DNA from: CAYNVQ01 sp964400735
Lineage (GTDB): Bacteria; Acidobacteriota; Aminicenantia; Aminicenantales; Aminicenantaceae
Length of the DNA stretch: 64,000 nt
Assembly (NCBI GenBank): GCA_964400735.1
Contig: CAYNVQ010000005.1
Location: 1 to 64,000 of the forward strand
Reading direction: 5' to 3'
The notes under the pieces are model-generated. The model was not told the origin of the DNA. It saw nothing but the letters and a program-made list of their open reading frames with translations, and made no database searches. Positions 1-8,675 of this stretch are shown piece by piece (position 1 is the first letter of the stretch; the number at the start of each line of letters is the position of its first letter). The translations under genes were made by a program, and so were the position numbers.

Positions 1-311
1 AGAAGTAGGAGGAACTAAAAAAAGTATTTGCGTTAAATCATCATAAAAGCATTTCTAAAACCGTGGTAAAGCAACTCTCAAGGAAGCTAAAACGTCAGCC
101 CGCTAATTTTCCCCATCGACTACTTGGAGGGGGAACAATTATATATTCCTGCCAGCAAAGCTTGCTTTCCATACCCGCTCGCCTCCGGATGGCTTCCTCT
201 TCAGCTTCCCTTCCAGATTTTAAATCATCACGGTTTTGGAAATGCTAAAGCTCCGAGGGAAAGGATTACCTAACGAGGCGAAAAAATGATATCATACGGT
301 TTTTCGAGGTC
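1..311. other. Intergenic stretch, no supported gene
   Basis: I see no convincing gene here. A 61-codon open frame starting at 63 has no ribosome binding site and a composition unlike the neighbouring proteins. The stretch holds one copy of a 22-base sequence (178-199) that recurs exactly at 12072-12093 in another gene-free stretch. Confidence 0.6.
178..199. repeat. 22-bp intergenic repeat, copy 1
   Basis: Exact 22-base match to 12072-12093 (begins CTCGCCTCC, ends GGCTTCCTC). Both copies lie outside genes and are followed by C/T-rich sequence and then an A-rich stretch. Nature unknown; it may be a fragment of a dispersed intergenic repeat. Confidence 0.6.
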
Positions 312-2015
312 ATGAGAAAAACGGCAAGCATTATTTTAGTTGTTATCCTTTCCAGTGTTTGTTCGTTATTCCGGGCGAAGGTCGTTCCTTACCCTACTGG
401 AGTAACTTTTCCGCTGATAGAAGATGGTGAGCTTCCCTATGAAGGGGAGATCATTCCCCAGATTCAAAGCATAGACTCATTTTTGTATTTTTCCACGAGA
501 AAGGGAAAGGTGTACTGTGTAGATGCTCAGAATCGACGGATTCTGTGGCAGTTCGAAACGGCAGCTCCCCTAGTAAGCCCTGCCTTTCTCGGGGAAAATC
601 GTGTCTACGTGTACGATGCGGAAGATGCCCTTTATTGTATCGGAGAACAAGGAAAACTCCTGTGGCAGAGCATGTTGCCAGAGAAGATCACCAGCACTGT
701 TTTGGAATATAACGACCGGGTTTATCTCGGCACGGAAGAGGGCCAGGTCTATTGTCTGAGTTCAGCAAGCGGAGAGGAGATTTGGCGGTTTCAGGCCGAG
801 GGAGCTATTCGCTCGAACCTTGTGACTTGGAGGAGCTTGGTCCTTTTTGGATGCGATGACCATTCCGTTTGTTTTATCGACCAAAGTGGAAATTTAACCG
901 AAAAATACGCTATCGGAAGCAGCGTAGGCCGAACGCTCTTGGTCGACGGGAACTCCCTTTTTTTTGGGACCGAAGACAGACATCTTCAATGTCTGAACCT
1001 GGCTAAAAGAAAAACGAGATGGAAGATCCGTTCAGGTGGTACCTCCTATGTTCCCCCTGTTGTGGATGAAGACAAAGTGTTTTTTCTCTGCTGGAATTCC
1101 GTCTTGTATTGTTTGAACAAAAAGAACGGGACGATTCAATGGTGGGGGACAGTTCCAAGCCGCAGTTATTTTCGTGTGGAAGTCATCGAGGATAAGGTCG
1201 TCGCCTCTTCTTTTTCCTCGGAGCTTGTCGGTTTCGATAAGAAAACAGGAGAAGAAAAGGGAACCTATGAGGCTGCCCAGGAGATTGTTTCCAATCCTGT
1301 TTGGGTGAAGCCTTTTCTGCTGGTCAATCTTTATGACTGGGAAGATGAAAGAGGAAAGCTGGTAATCCTGAAGAAAGAAGTCAAGGTGATTCTTACTCCT
1401 TCTAGAGGATCCCCACAAAAAAGGAATGAGGAGGTGGTTTTTTCGGCCCGAGATACAGGATTCTATCTGCCTAAGTACGAATTCTATCTGACACGGTTGG
1501 AAAAATACTGGCTTAATCCTGGATTTTTTATCTTTATTCCTTTGGAAGAAAAACAGGTCGTTCAGGAAAGTTCAGAAGAAAGCACCTGGAACTGGTTTCC
1601 GGAAGAGGTCGGATACTATAAAGTGGAAGTCCAGGTGACGGATGAGAAAGAAAAAGCATGGGCAGAGTTACCTTTCTGTATCCAAAAAGAAGCAGCGAGC
1701 GCTAATTTGACGGTGTCGGTGGAATCTCCTCAGGAGACCGGCAAAGAGATCGTTTTCAAGGCGGCTGCATCAGGATTGATCAATCCTAAGTTCGAGTTTC
1801 GCCTCAGCCGTTTGATCTGGCTGAGTGTCTTCTCGGATTTTGTTATCCTCTATCCCGAGGAAGAGAAAGTCGTTCAGGAGTCGTCCGAGTCGGATTCCTG
1901 GACCTGGATTCCAGAAGAAAGGGGATTCTACAGGATTCGAGTCGTTGTTCAGGATGACCAGGAAAAGACCGAGGCAGAGATTCTTTTCACCATCAAAAAA
2001 AAGAAGAATGAATAA
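312..2015 (+). CDS. Exported PQQ-type beta-propeller protein with two C-terminal repeat domains
   Basis: 567 residues. An N-terminal hydrophobic segment (about residues 5-22) reads as a signal peptide. Residues about 55-370 carry repeated blades with the pattern G-x-V-Y-C-x5-G-x3-W-x-F (for example GQVYCLSSASGEEIWRF), typical of PQQ_2/BamB-like eight-bladed propellers; these usually act as scaffolds, and no enzyme motif is visible. The last 190 residues consist of two homologous units of about 95 residues (about 378-470 and 473-563), each with FEFRLSR/YEFYLTR and then W-x-W-x-P-E-E-x-G-[FY]-Y-x-[IV], resembling the Y_Y_Y-type immunoglobulin-like domains seen in periplasmic sensors and surface proteins. 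It is therefore probably a periplasmic or outer-surface protein. The start at 312 has GAGGT just upstream; the downstream HD gene begins 36 bases after the stop and may be cotranscribed. The specific role is unknown. Confidence 0.8.
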   Translation: MRKTASIILVVILSSVCSLFRAKVVPYPTGVTFPLIEDGELPYEGEIIPQIQSIDSFLYFSTRKGKVYCVDAQNRRILWQFETAAPLVSPAFLGENRVYVYDAEDALYCIGEQGKLLWQSMLPEKITSTVLEYNDRVYLGTEEGQVYCLSSASGEEIWRFQAEGAIRSNLVTWRSLVLFGCDDHSVCFIDQSGNLTEKYAIGSSVGRTLLVDGNSLFFGTEDRHLQCLNLAKRKTRWKIRSGGTSYVPPVVDEDKVFFLCWNSVLYCLNKKNGTIQWWGTVPSRSYFRVEVIEDKVVASSFSSELVGFDKKTGEEKGTYEAAQEIVSNPVWVKPFLLVNLYDWEDERGKLVILKKEVKVILTPSRGSPQKRNEEVVFSARDTGFYLPKYEFYLTRLEKYWLNPGFFIFIPLEEKQVVQESSEESTWNWFPEEVGYYKVEVQVTDEKEKAWAELPFCIQKEAASANLTVSVESPQETGKEIVFKAAASGLINPKFEFRLSRLIWLSVFSDFVILYPEEEKVVQESSESDSWTWIPEERGFYRIRVVVQDDQEKTEAEILFTIKKKKNE

Positions 2016-2050
2016 AAACGCGTTAACTTTTTTCTTGAAAGGAGAGATGC

Positions 2051-2596
2051 ATGAATAGAGATGAAGCTTTGGCTTTGGTCAAGACGCATCTGAAAAACAA
2101 AAATCTGGTCAAACATTGCCTGGCAGTAGAGGCCTGTATGAGGGCCATGGCTCGCAGGTTGAATCAAGACGAAGAGAAATGGGGAATGGCTGGAATCCTC
2201 CATGACCTGGACTATGAGATCACGGAAAAAAGCCCTGAACTGCACACCACCGAAACCGTAAAGATATTGAAGGAGAAAGGGGTGGATCCGGAAATCATCC
2301 GGACCATACAGGCCCATTGCGGACAGGTCGAATGTCGGAATGAGATGGAATGGTCCATCTTTTCCATCGATCCCCTTACTGGTTTGATTATCGCAGCAAC
2401 CCTGATGCACCCCAGCAAAAAGCTGCTGGAGGTCGACGTGGATTTTGTGAAGCGGCGCTACAAGGAGAAAAGCTTTGCCAGAGGCGCCAGGCGGGAGGAC
2501 ATCGAACAGATAACGAATATCGGGATGGAGCTGGATGAGTTCATCTCTATCTGTCTGGAGGCCATGCAGGGAATCCATCAAGAACTGGGACTCTGA
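2051..2596 (+). CDS. HD-domain phosphohydrolase (HDIG type)
   Basis: 181-residue cytoplasmic protein. It shows the metal-binding pattern of the HD superfamily: H22 (KHCLAVEAC), the HD doublet H51-D52 (ILHDLDYE), H65 (ELHTTET), H89 (QAHCG) and D107 (SIDPLTG). This small single-domain type is often annotated as HDIG or predicted nucleotide phosphohydrolase; the substrate cannot be read from sequence. The start is well supported by AAAGGAGAG six bases upstream. It follows the PQQ-type gene by 36 bases. Confidence 0.85.
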   Translation: MNRDEALALVKTHLKNKNLVKHCLAVEACMRAMARRLNQDEEKWGMAGILHDLDYEITEKSPELHTTETVKILKEKGVDPEIIRTIQAHCGQVECRNEMEWSIFSIDPLTGLIIAATLMHPSKKLLEVDVDFVKRRYKEKSFARGARREDIEQITNIGMELDEFISICLEAMQGIHQELGL

Positions 2597-2610
2597 TTTT
2601 CAGATGTCAG

Positions 2611-2640
2611 ATGGGGACGTCCCATTTGGGGACACCCTAT
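2611..2640. repeat. GGGGAC-type repeat fragment
   Basis: Two close GGGGAC cores (GGGGACGTCCC at 2613-2623 and TTTGGGGACACC at 2625-2636) right after the HD gene, the first inside a near-palindrome. The same core occurs in the tandem repeat at 63874-63943. Such GGGGAC[GA] elements are familiar as intergenic repeats near REP-type (Y1) transposases; no transposase is present in this window. Confidence 0.4.
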
Positions 2641-2882
2641 ATTACAGAAGAGGATTTTTCAAAGAAAAATTGTAAAGTGTTTCTGAATGGAACGTCCCGT
2701 TATTGTCGTCCGCTTATTATTACCCTCAAAGATCTTTTCGGGAAGGTCAAATTTTCCGATGGCGCTCAAAACCTTCCTAATGCTCTTTTCGGAACGTGAG
2801 TAATAAGTCGTTGCGATTTTTAGATAGATACGGATATTTACAATTCCAACTATACGACATATAATAAAAAAAAGGGGAATCG

Positions 2883-3443
2883 ATGGCCAAACTTGAATCA
2901 GGAATGAAATGTTCACTTTTTCTGTTAATTCTTTTTGCCGTAATCTCTGAAGGATGTTATACTGCCGCTAAATTCTGCAACAGCGGAATAGAAAAATTCC
3001 GTTCAGGAGACTTGGAAGGGGCTCTCGAAGACTATAATAAAGCCGTTGAAATAAATCCCGATTATGCACTCGCTTATTACAACCGGGGTATTGCTTACGA
3101 GGACTTTGGTGATTGGGACAATGCTTTGCTGGACTATACGAAAGCCATCGAACTCGATCCCGATTATGTGGACGCCTATAACAACAGGGGCTGTCTATTG
3201 GTGGAAGAGGGAGATTTTGAAGGAGGCATCAGGGACTTCACGCAGGCCATTAAATTAAGCCCGTATTATGCAACGGCCTATTTCAACAGAGGAAGTGCCT
3301 GGAAGGGCCTAAAAAATTACGTGAAGGCCATCGATGATTATAAAAAGGCGATGGAGCTCGACCCTTTTAGAAAGGAACGGGCAATGGAAGAAATCAGATT
3401 CTGCGAGTCTAAAATAAAGAAATCGCACAATTCAGAAAAATAG
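2883..3443 (+). CDS. Exported TPR protein, possible lipoprotein
   Basis: 186 residues. A hydrophobic leader (about residues 9-24) ends at SEGC, a poor but possible lipobox, so it may be a lipoprotein. The rest is three to four tetratricopeptide repeats with the usual A-x2-YNRG-x-A-x3-G-[ND] and A-I-E-L-x-P spacing, a protein-protein interaction scaffold. AAGGGGAA precedes the ATG at 2883; an in-frame ATG at 2904 would give a shorter, more typical leader. The next gene starts 11 bases after the stop, so the two are probably one transcript. Confidence 0.8.
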   Translation: MAKLESGMKCSLFLLILFAVISEGCYTAAKFCNSGIEKFRSGDLEGALEDYNKAVEINPDYALAYYNRGIAYEDFGDWDNALLDYTKAIELDPDYVDAYNNRGCLLVEEGDFEGGIRDFTQAIKLSPYYATAYFNRGSAWKGLKNYVKAIDDYKKAMELDPFRKERAMEEIRFCESKIKKSHNSEK

Positions 3444-3454
3444 ACGTTCGGAAA

Positions 3455-4336
3455 ATGTTAGCGTCCTTGAAAAAATTTGGGCTTTTATTCTTGATGGCTG
3501 CCGTTTTCTCGATGAACGCCCAAGATACTTTCTCCTTATCCTGCCAGGAAGATCAGTCCCGGTTAAACCGAATTTTGAATCAGACAGCAGAATATTGTGA
3601 GAGAGTCAAAAGCATCGCCCTCTTCTATGTGTGCATAGAAAACATAAAAGACAAAGTTTATTTCTACCGTTCATCAAGATCGGTTAAAAAATCACCCTAC
3701 GGTGACTTGGAGCTGGTGCCTGCGAGGACTCTAACCTTAAGAAGAACGAGGAGTCACTCCTATACCTATGACTACCAGTTGATCAAGAAGGGAGACGATC
3801 TGAAGGAGCAGAGAATGCCTTTGAAGAAGAAGGACAGGAAGCAGACAGGAAAAGATGTCGAACTGGAGGTGAGATTCAGCGCCAAGTATTTGGTCTACGG
3901 CCCAGTCGGATTTTTGAGCCGGTACTGGCAGGCCTACTTCGATTACGAAATCCTGGGGCAGGAACCGGTTGACGAAATCATGACAACGATCTTCAAAGCG
4001 ACACCTAAGCCCGAAAACGAAGAGAACCGTAATTTTGCCCTGATCTGGATAGACGAGAGGGATGGAAGCATTCTGCAGATAGAATGGGAGCCCGAATCCA
4101 TACTCGATTACGAAGGAAAAAAGATCCTCTCCCAGACCGGAGATTTTGAGACAGCCGTGGTGTGGAGGGTCACTTACGGGATAGAAAAGAACGGAGTGCG
4201 GTTTCCAAGCCATCAGCATGTCCAGGAATTCCTGGTGGCAGAGGATCAAAAAAGATACATTCGGGACGATATTATCACCACCTTCGAAAACTACAAATTT
4301 TTTGTCGTGGAGACAGAGATCAAAAACCTCCCCTAA
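3455..4336 (+). CDS. Exported protein of unknown function, LolA-like appearance
   Basis: 293 residues with a clear signal peptide (residues 1-22, MLASLKKFGLLFLMAAVFSM). The mature part has an alternating beta-strand pattern and a C-terminal segment (KNGVRFPSHQHVQEFL followed by TFENYKFFVVETEI) similar to that seen in LolA/LppX-like exported proteins of Acidobacteria; this is an impression of fold, not a firm family call. There are no catalytic motifs. It lies directly behind the TPR gene (11 bases), with only a weak ribosome binding site, which fits translational coupling. Confidence 0.65.
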   Translation: MLASLKKFGLLFLMAAVFSMNAQDTFSLSCQEDQSRLNRILNQTAEYCERVKSIALFYVCIENIKDKVYFYRSSRSVKKSPYGDLELVPARTLTLRRTRSHSYTYDYQLIKKGDDLKEQRMPLKKKDRKQTGKDVELEVRFSAKYLVYGPVGFLSRYWQAYFDYEILGQEPVDEIMTTIFKATPKPENEENRNFALIWIDERDGSILQIEWEPESILDYEGKKILSQTGDFETAVVWRVTYGIEKNGVRFPSHQHVQEFLVAEDQKRYIRDDIITTFENYKFFVVETEIKNLP

Positions 4337-5008
4337 ATTAATTTTCCTGAATTATTCACAAAAAATACCAATACCATTTTCTATTAAAGCAATATCAAGC
4401 AGTTATCCTGATATTGCTTTAAATTATTATGAAAAATCTTTTTTCAATTTAATCGGCATTTTATACCCTTCGGGCGAGCCGACCCAACCTACCCCAATCT
4501 CACTACAACGGCTTCGTTGTAGCCCATTTGCGGTAGTTCACTACAGCTTCATGGGCCACTTCCTCGCCGTTGCAGCAATCTTGACTCGTGAATAATCCAG
4601 GTTTTATGATGTCTAACATCATGCGATTATCTGGGCGTTTTAAAAGACAATAAGCTTATCCATTTCAGGGTGGCCCTGTCTTTAAACCCAGACCAAGGCA
4701 GCATAAAAATAATGGCTACAATCTAGCACATTTTATTAATAATCTTCCCTGCTTGGTAGGAATCTGCCCTCAGCCTCATCCGGAACACTCTGTTTTTTTA
4801 AGAGTTCTCTTACTATTTTGAGAGGTTCCTTCAAAAATATAAAGATCGGTTCGAGTAGGAGTTTCGTCGGAGTAAAGGCTGTAGTAGCGGATCTTGACCT
4901 GACCTTTGTAAGGAATATGTTAAACGACTAAATTGGCCGCTTCAAAGAAAGAAGAAGCCGGACCATGAGCAACGAGGCTTGATATGCTGCGGTTCTTGTC
5001 GGATTACG
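4337..5008. other. 672-bp gene-free stretch with two hairpins
   Basis: No supported gene. It contains a perfect 14-bp inverted repeat (4384-4397 with 4409-4422, 11-base loop) shortly after the stop of the upstream gene, which may be a transcription end or mRNA 3-prime structure although no T run follows, and a smaller 8-bp hairpin (4503-4510/4515-4522, loop GCTT). Around 4475-4500 is a C-rich GCCGACCCAACCTACCCC segment that resembles one unit of the tandem repeat at 59531-59578. Confidence 0.5.
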
Positions 5009-6529
5009 TTAGAAAGAAAAATCGCTGATCAGGATTTTCTTTTCGTAAGGGTCGAAAGTGAGAACGAAACGTCCCTCAAAAAACTCTGGACCCAGCAGAA
5101 CATCGGGCATGAGACCTGTGATGGGATCGGCCAATTTATCGAAAAGCCAAACATCCGCAGCCGTTCTCTGCAGTCTGAATTCGCCCATACTTATCCGGCA
5201 GGACGTTTTGTGATACGGAAATTCTCTGCCTGTGCTCAAGTATTTGGTCGCAGGCTTCAAGTCCAGTCCATGCCGTCGGGCGAAATCCAGGTTGACGGTT
5301 ATATCTTCGGCTCCAGTTTCGATCATGGCCAGCGCTTCGTATTTCTCATCGACCATAATAGGTATAAACGCCTGCTCATAACCATACCAAGGCAATTTCG
5401 CAGCCTTTTCCGGTTGCGCAGATGCCAGTGCGAGGTCATCCTGGAATCGTTCTTTTGTCCTCAGGATCAACTCTTTATTGCGAAAATCCAAACTCACCAC
5501 ACGGTCTTTGACGAATAAAGGATTCAAATTGGCCTCGGGATAATCCGGGTGCGGTTTTGGGACATACATTCCAGGCAAATGATTCAGCGAAAAATCCCGG
5601 AACTCGACTCGTTCGGTGAGAAGAAGATGGCCGTGAAGCATTTCCTCCTCTGCGCCGATTTGAGTCAGAACCGTCGCTCCTTTATTTTGTTTCAGCCGTT
5701 TTTTCAGTTCGCGCGAATGGACTGTCCACCCAGCTCTGTTACCTGTGTCCAAAAGGACCCTGTACAGTCTCTTCTTGATATATAAGGGAATAACGGCATA
5801 GCTTTCCGTTTTCATCAGCTCTATGAAAGGTAAGCTGACCCTGTCGGTTGCGGTGAGAACGTGGAAAGCCTCGTGTTTGGATTCTTTTCTGAACAGCTGG
5901 AAGTTTTTGTGCAAAGACCGATATTGTTTTTTATCGATTTTTTTGAACTTATTCGCTTGAAAATTAAAGAGTTCGGCGATTTTGGCGATATCTCCAAGGG
6001 CGCTATAAACTTCGATTCCCAATAAATGACTGAGGTAACTCTCCGCCAATTCGGATTCCCGTTTTTTGGCCTTCTCATAGATATTTCGGGCTTCTTCGTA
6101 ATTCTTCAGATAGAGCTCGAGCATCATCGTGGCCATCCAGGCATCGGGGCATTCAGGGTTCAAGACAAGGGCTTGATCGAGAAGTTCTTTGGCCTTCACG
6201 AATTGTCCACAAGCTGTGTGTACGATTCCTGCTGTCAGGTAGGTTTGGCAGGAATGGGCATGGTTGATCATGGTTTCTTGAAATAACCTTGCCGCCTCGT
6301 TTCTCCTAGCGCTTCTTGCCAAACATTCGACATAGAGCTGTTTGTCTTGTGATGAAAGGGTTTCGAATCCGGAACTTTCGAGAATGTCAGCTATTCGAGA
6401 AAACTGCCCCATTTTGTACAAAAAAAGGATATCCGGTTCTTCCGAATTTTTTGCAGATAAACAGATCAGCGAGAATACGACGATGAATAATGTAAGGCGG
6501 GCCTTTGAGGGCGGTATCTTTTTGGACAT
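5009..6529 (-). CDS. Exported TPR protein with two retropepsin-like aspartyl protease halves
   Basis: 506 residues from the ATG at 6529. A longer frame extends to 6727, but it overlaps the upstream gene, while the 6529 start is followed by a normal signal peptide (KARLTLFIVVFSLICLS). Residues about 30-240 form TPR-like helices (for example QALVLNPECPDAWMATMMLE). The C-terminal part carries two half-sites: RVLLDTGNRAGWTVHS near residue 295 and ALAMIETGAEDITVN near 415, each followed by strands and the late G-x-[ML]-x-[DG]-x-LLG pattern of retropepsin-like aspartyl proteases (DVLLGPEFFEGRF near the C-terminus). The first half keeps DTG, the second has ETG, so activity as a fused pseudo-dimer is uncertain. 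It sits 13 bases behind the VWA-like gene and is presumably cotranscribed with it. Confidence 0.7.
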   Translation of the reverse strand: MSKKIPPSKARLTLFIVVFSLICLSAKNSEEPDILFLYKMGQFSRIADILESSGFETLSSQDKQLYVECLARSARRNEAARLFQETMINHAHSCQTYLTAGIVHTACGQFVKAKELLDQALVLNPECPDAWMATMMLELYLKNYEEARNIYEKAKKRESELAESYLSHLLGIEVYSALGDIAKIAELFNFQANKFKKIDKKQYRSLHKNFQLFRKESKHEAFHVLTATDRVSLPFIELMKTESYAVIPLYIKKRLYRVLLDTGNRAGWTVHSRELKKRLKQNKGATVLTQIGAEEEMLHGHLLLTERVEFRDFSLNHLPGMYVPKPHPDYPEANLNPLFVKDRVVSLDFRNKELILRTKERFQDDLALASAQPEKAAKLPWYGYEQAFIPIMVDEKYEALAMIETGAEDITVNLDFARRHGLDLKPATKYLSTGREFPYHKTSCRISMGEFRLQRTAADVWLFDKLADPITGLMPDVLLGPEFFEGRFVLTFDPYEKKILISDFSF

Positions 6530-6542
6530 CTCACATGACTGA

Positions 6543-8099
6543 TTATTCTGAGTTGAGCTCGATAAATTGTTCGCTGGTCGCAGAAGTGTTCGCCAGGAGA
6601 TCGAAAATCTCAATGACCAACCGGAACCTTCCTTTATATTCCCGAGAAAAGGGAACGGAAATTTTGACGTTATCTTTGGAGGCCCGAAGCGTGTTTTCGC
6701 TTTTGTACGCATTCCTGTTCTGCTCATCGAAAAGGCTTATCCTTACTTTGAGCAGGCCGAATCGTTTTTCTCTATCTTTCTCGAATGAATCTATTTCAAA
6801 ATCGATCGTTTTTTTACTCATAGATATGCCGCGGATTTCGACCTTTTTTTCCTTATTAATGTGGACCCATTCCTGCATCTCTTCACTGGAGAAGTTCTGT
6901 TTGTAGCTGAGTTCGAGATCAGGTCGATTGGCTAATACCTGGATGTTCGTTTCAGCGATTTTTCCGTCCAAGGCAAAAGTCAAGTCGTAATAAGTGTCTG
7001 CATGACTCTTTATCTTTTTCAATGCCTGTTCTGGATCTGACGCCACTACATTCTTTCCCCCAGAGCATTCTGCGATGCGGCACATAACCGCTTCGAGATC
7101 TGATGTTTCGTTAAAAGATGTATCGGATTCGTCGCTCTTGAGGCTTCCCCAATGGACGACGTTAAAGCATATATTTTTTCCGAGCAGGGTATCCAAAATG
7201 TCTGCTTGAGGGAAGGAGGCAGAGATCAGCAGCTCTTTTTCGAAATCCGCCAAAGATTTTTCCATGTTACGAGCCAAACTCCCCGATTCATGCGTCGCAA
7301 TATAGCCGTTGAGCTTCTGTCCTGCCGATCTGGCTTTTTGAATGATCTGGAAGTCATCGCGGTGCTGGAAATGGATCCACCAATTATCACCATGTTTTTT
7401 TTCCAGAAGGCCTTTGATTTGTTGGTGTCTCACGATATCCGGAAGAAGATATTGGTTCTTGAAAAGAGTGAAGCTCTGGGGGAAATTCAGCAGGATCTGG
7501 TAAATGGCTTTATAGTTTGTGGTAAGGTTGGTCGTCTGGGTAAGGGCCTGTTCAGGATTCCTCGTTCCTTCGGGGAAGAAATCAACTGGCTGGGTGGATG
7601 CGATCGTGTTCAGCCGATGAAGATCGGATTCCAGTTTTTTTTCGGCCGAGATCCTGTTCTTCTCATGGAGGGTACCGTCTTTCATGAGAATTCCACAGAC
7701 ATCCGTGATTATTTTTTGTTTATCTTGTGTAACAGGAATGCGGTAAGCCTTTAGGGGGGAGAGTAAGAGCAAAGAATCCTTAGGGTCCAGGATTTCAGAT
7801 ACAAAATAAGAGACTATGTTTTCGATGGGGGTGGAGCCCTTGATATTGTGAAAAGAGAGGATGAAGTGGCGGCCAAGATCTGGCTCACCGGATAGGGATC
7901 GCTCCCTTCTGATAAGATTAATGACCTTTCTGGGGCTTCCGTTTATCACCAGTTTGATGTCGTTTGCGTTTAATTCTTCTGAATTTTGTGCAACTTTTAT
8001 GACTCTGACAGGAAAAGATAGCTGTAAATCATTCGTGAGGGAAAAAAGCGTAAGACAGAGCAGAAGGAAGATCGCACCGAGACGAAGAAGTTTATTCAT
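6543..8099 (-). CDS. Exported protein with VWA-like N-terminal region
   Basis: 518 residues from the ATG at 8099; the frame is open to 8156, but the 8099 start gives a clean signal peptide (MNKLLRLGAIFLLLCLTLFS). The N-terminal mature part (LQLSFPVRVIKV, DIKLVINGSPRKV, HFILSFHNIKG) follows the layout of Acidobacteria-type VWFA-related exported proteins, in which a beta-strand domain precedes a von Willebrand A fold. The metal-site motif DxSxS is not visible, so this is a distant or degenerate member. The remainder is helical and charged, ending in a beta-rich domain (KKVEIRGISMSKKTIDFEID onward). First gene of a two-gene unit with the aspartyl-protease-like gene. Function unknown. Confidence 0.6.
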   Translation of the reverse strand: MNKLLRLGAIFLLLCLTLFSLTNDLQLSFPVRVIKVAQNSEELNANDIKLVINGSPRKVINLIRRERSLSGEPDLGRHFILSFHNIKGSTPIENIVSYFVSEILDPKDSLLLLSPLKAYRIPVTQDKQKIITDVCGILMKDGTLHEKNRISAEKKLESDLHRLNTIASTQPVDFFPEGTRNPEQALTQTTNLTTNYKAIYQILLNFPQSFTLFKNQYLLPDIVRHQQIKGLLEKKHGDNWWIHFQHRDDFQIIQKARSAGQKLNGYIATHESGSLARNMEKSLADFEKELLISASFPQADILDTLLGKNICFNVVHWGSLKSDESDTSFNETSDLEAVMCRIAECSGGKNVVASDPEQALKKIKSHADTYYDLTFALDGKIAETNIQVLANRPDLELSYKQNFSSEEMQEWVHINKEKKVEIRGISMSKKTIDFEIDSFEKDREKRFGLLKVRISLFDEQNRNAYKSENTLRASKDNVKISVPFSREYKGRFRLVIEIFDLLANTSATSEQFIELNSE

Positions 8100-8675
8100 T
8101 TTTTTTCTTTTTTTCGTCCGCCTTTTCAAAATCGGTCCTGTTCCAGTCGACGACACAAGGTCACTTGTTAAGATAAAAATTTCTTTTTACTTGGGGTAAA
8201 TCTCTCAGAATTATCCTCAATATTCACCAGCTTCCCTTAGGAAACAAGACTATCATATCTCAAACGATAAGGTCAAAGACTTGCCTCTCTCATCGGCTGT
8301 CATCAAGAAGGAAATACCCTTTACTCCTTCTCGATCCTATTCTCATATTCTCGCCTGATTGTAGCTCGCTTCCCTTCTTGATCTTTGCGATTTTCCCCAT
8401 AGATTCGTATCCTATCGAAGAAGGAGGCAAGAAATTTAACGATAAAAGGGGTGTCTTTCAGCTTGCCGGCCGTGTTAAAACCGCCATGGTTTTGGAGATA
8501 TTAATACGGGAGCGAAAACGAAGCGAAAAAAGATGAACAAATGGTTTTGATGATGTATAATATCGATTCATAAATTCATAAAATCATCGATGGATTGTCC
8601 TTTGATAGGTTGAATTGCTGATTATAGATTCTCGAATCTTAGGATGATCCCAGGCAAAAAAAGGAGGATTTGGAT
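8100..8675. other. Divergent intergenic region
   Basis: Gene-free DNA between two divergently transcribed units. A TATAAT hexamer at 8556-8561 could be the -10 element for the aldehyde dehydrogenase operon, but I see no good -35 at the right distance. AAGGAGG at 8661-8667 is the ribosome binding site of the next gene. Confidence 0.4.

Noticed and set aside
63..248. 61-codon plus-strand open frame
   Set aside because: No ribosome binding site, no recognisable composition, and it covers one copy of an intergenic repeat.
4218..4595. 125-codon plus-strand frame running out of the LolA-like gene
   Set aside because: Its first part is an out-of-frame reading of the upstream gene and the rest lies over hairpins; no start signal.
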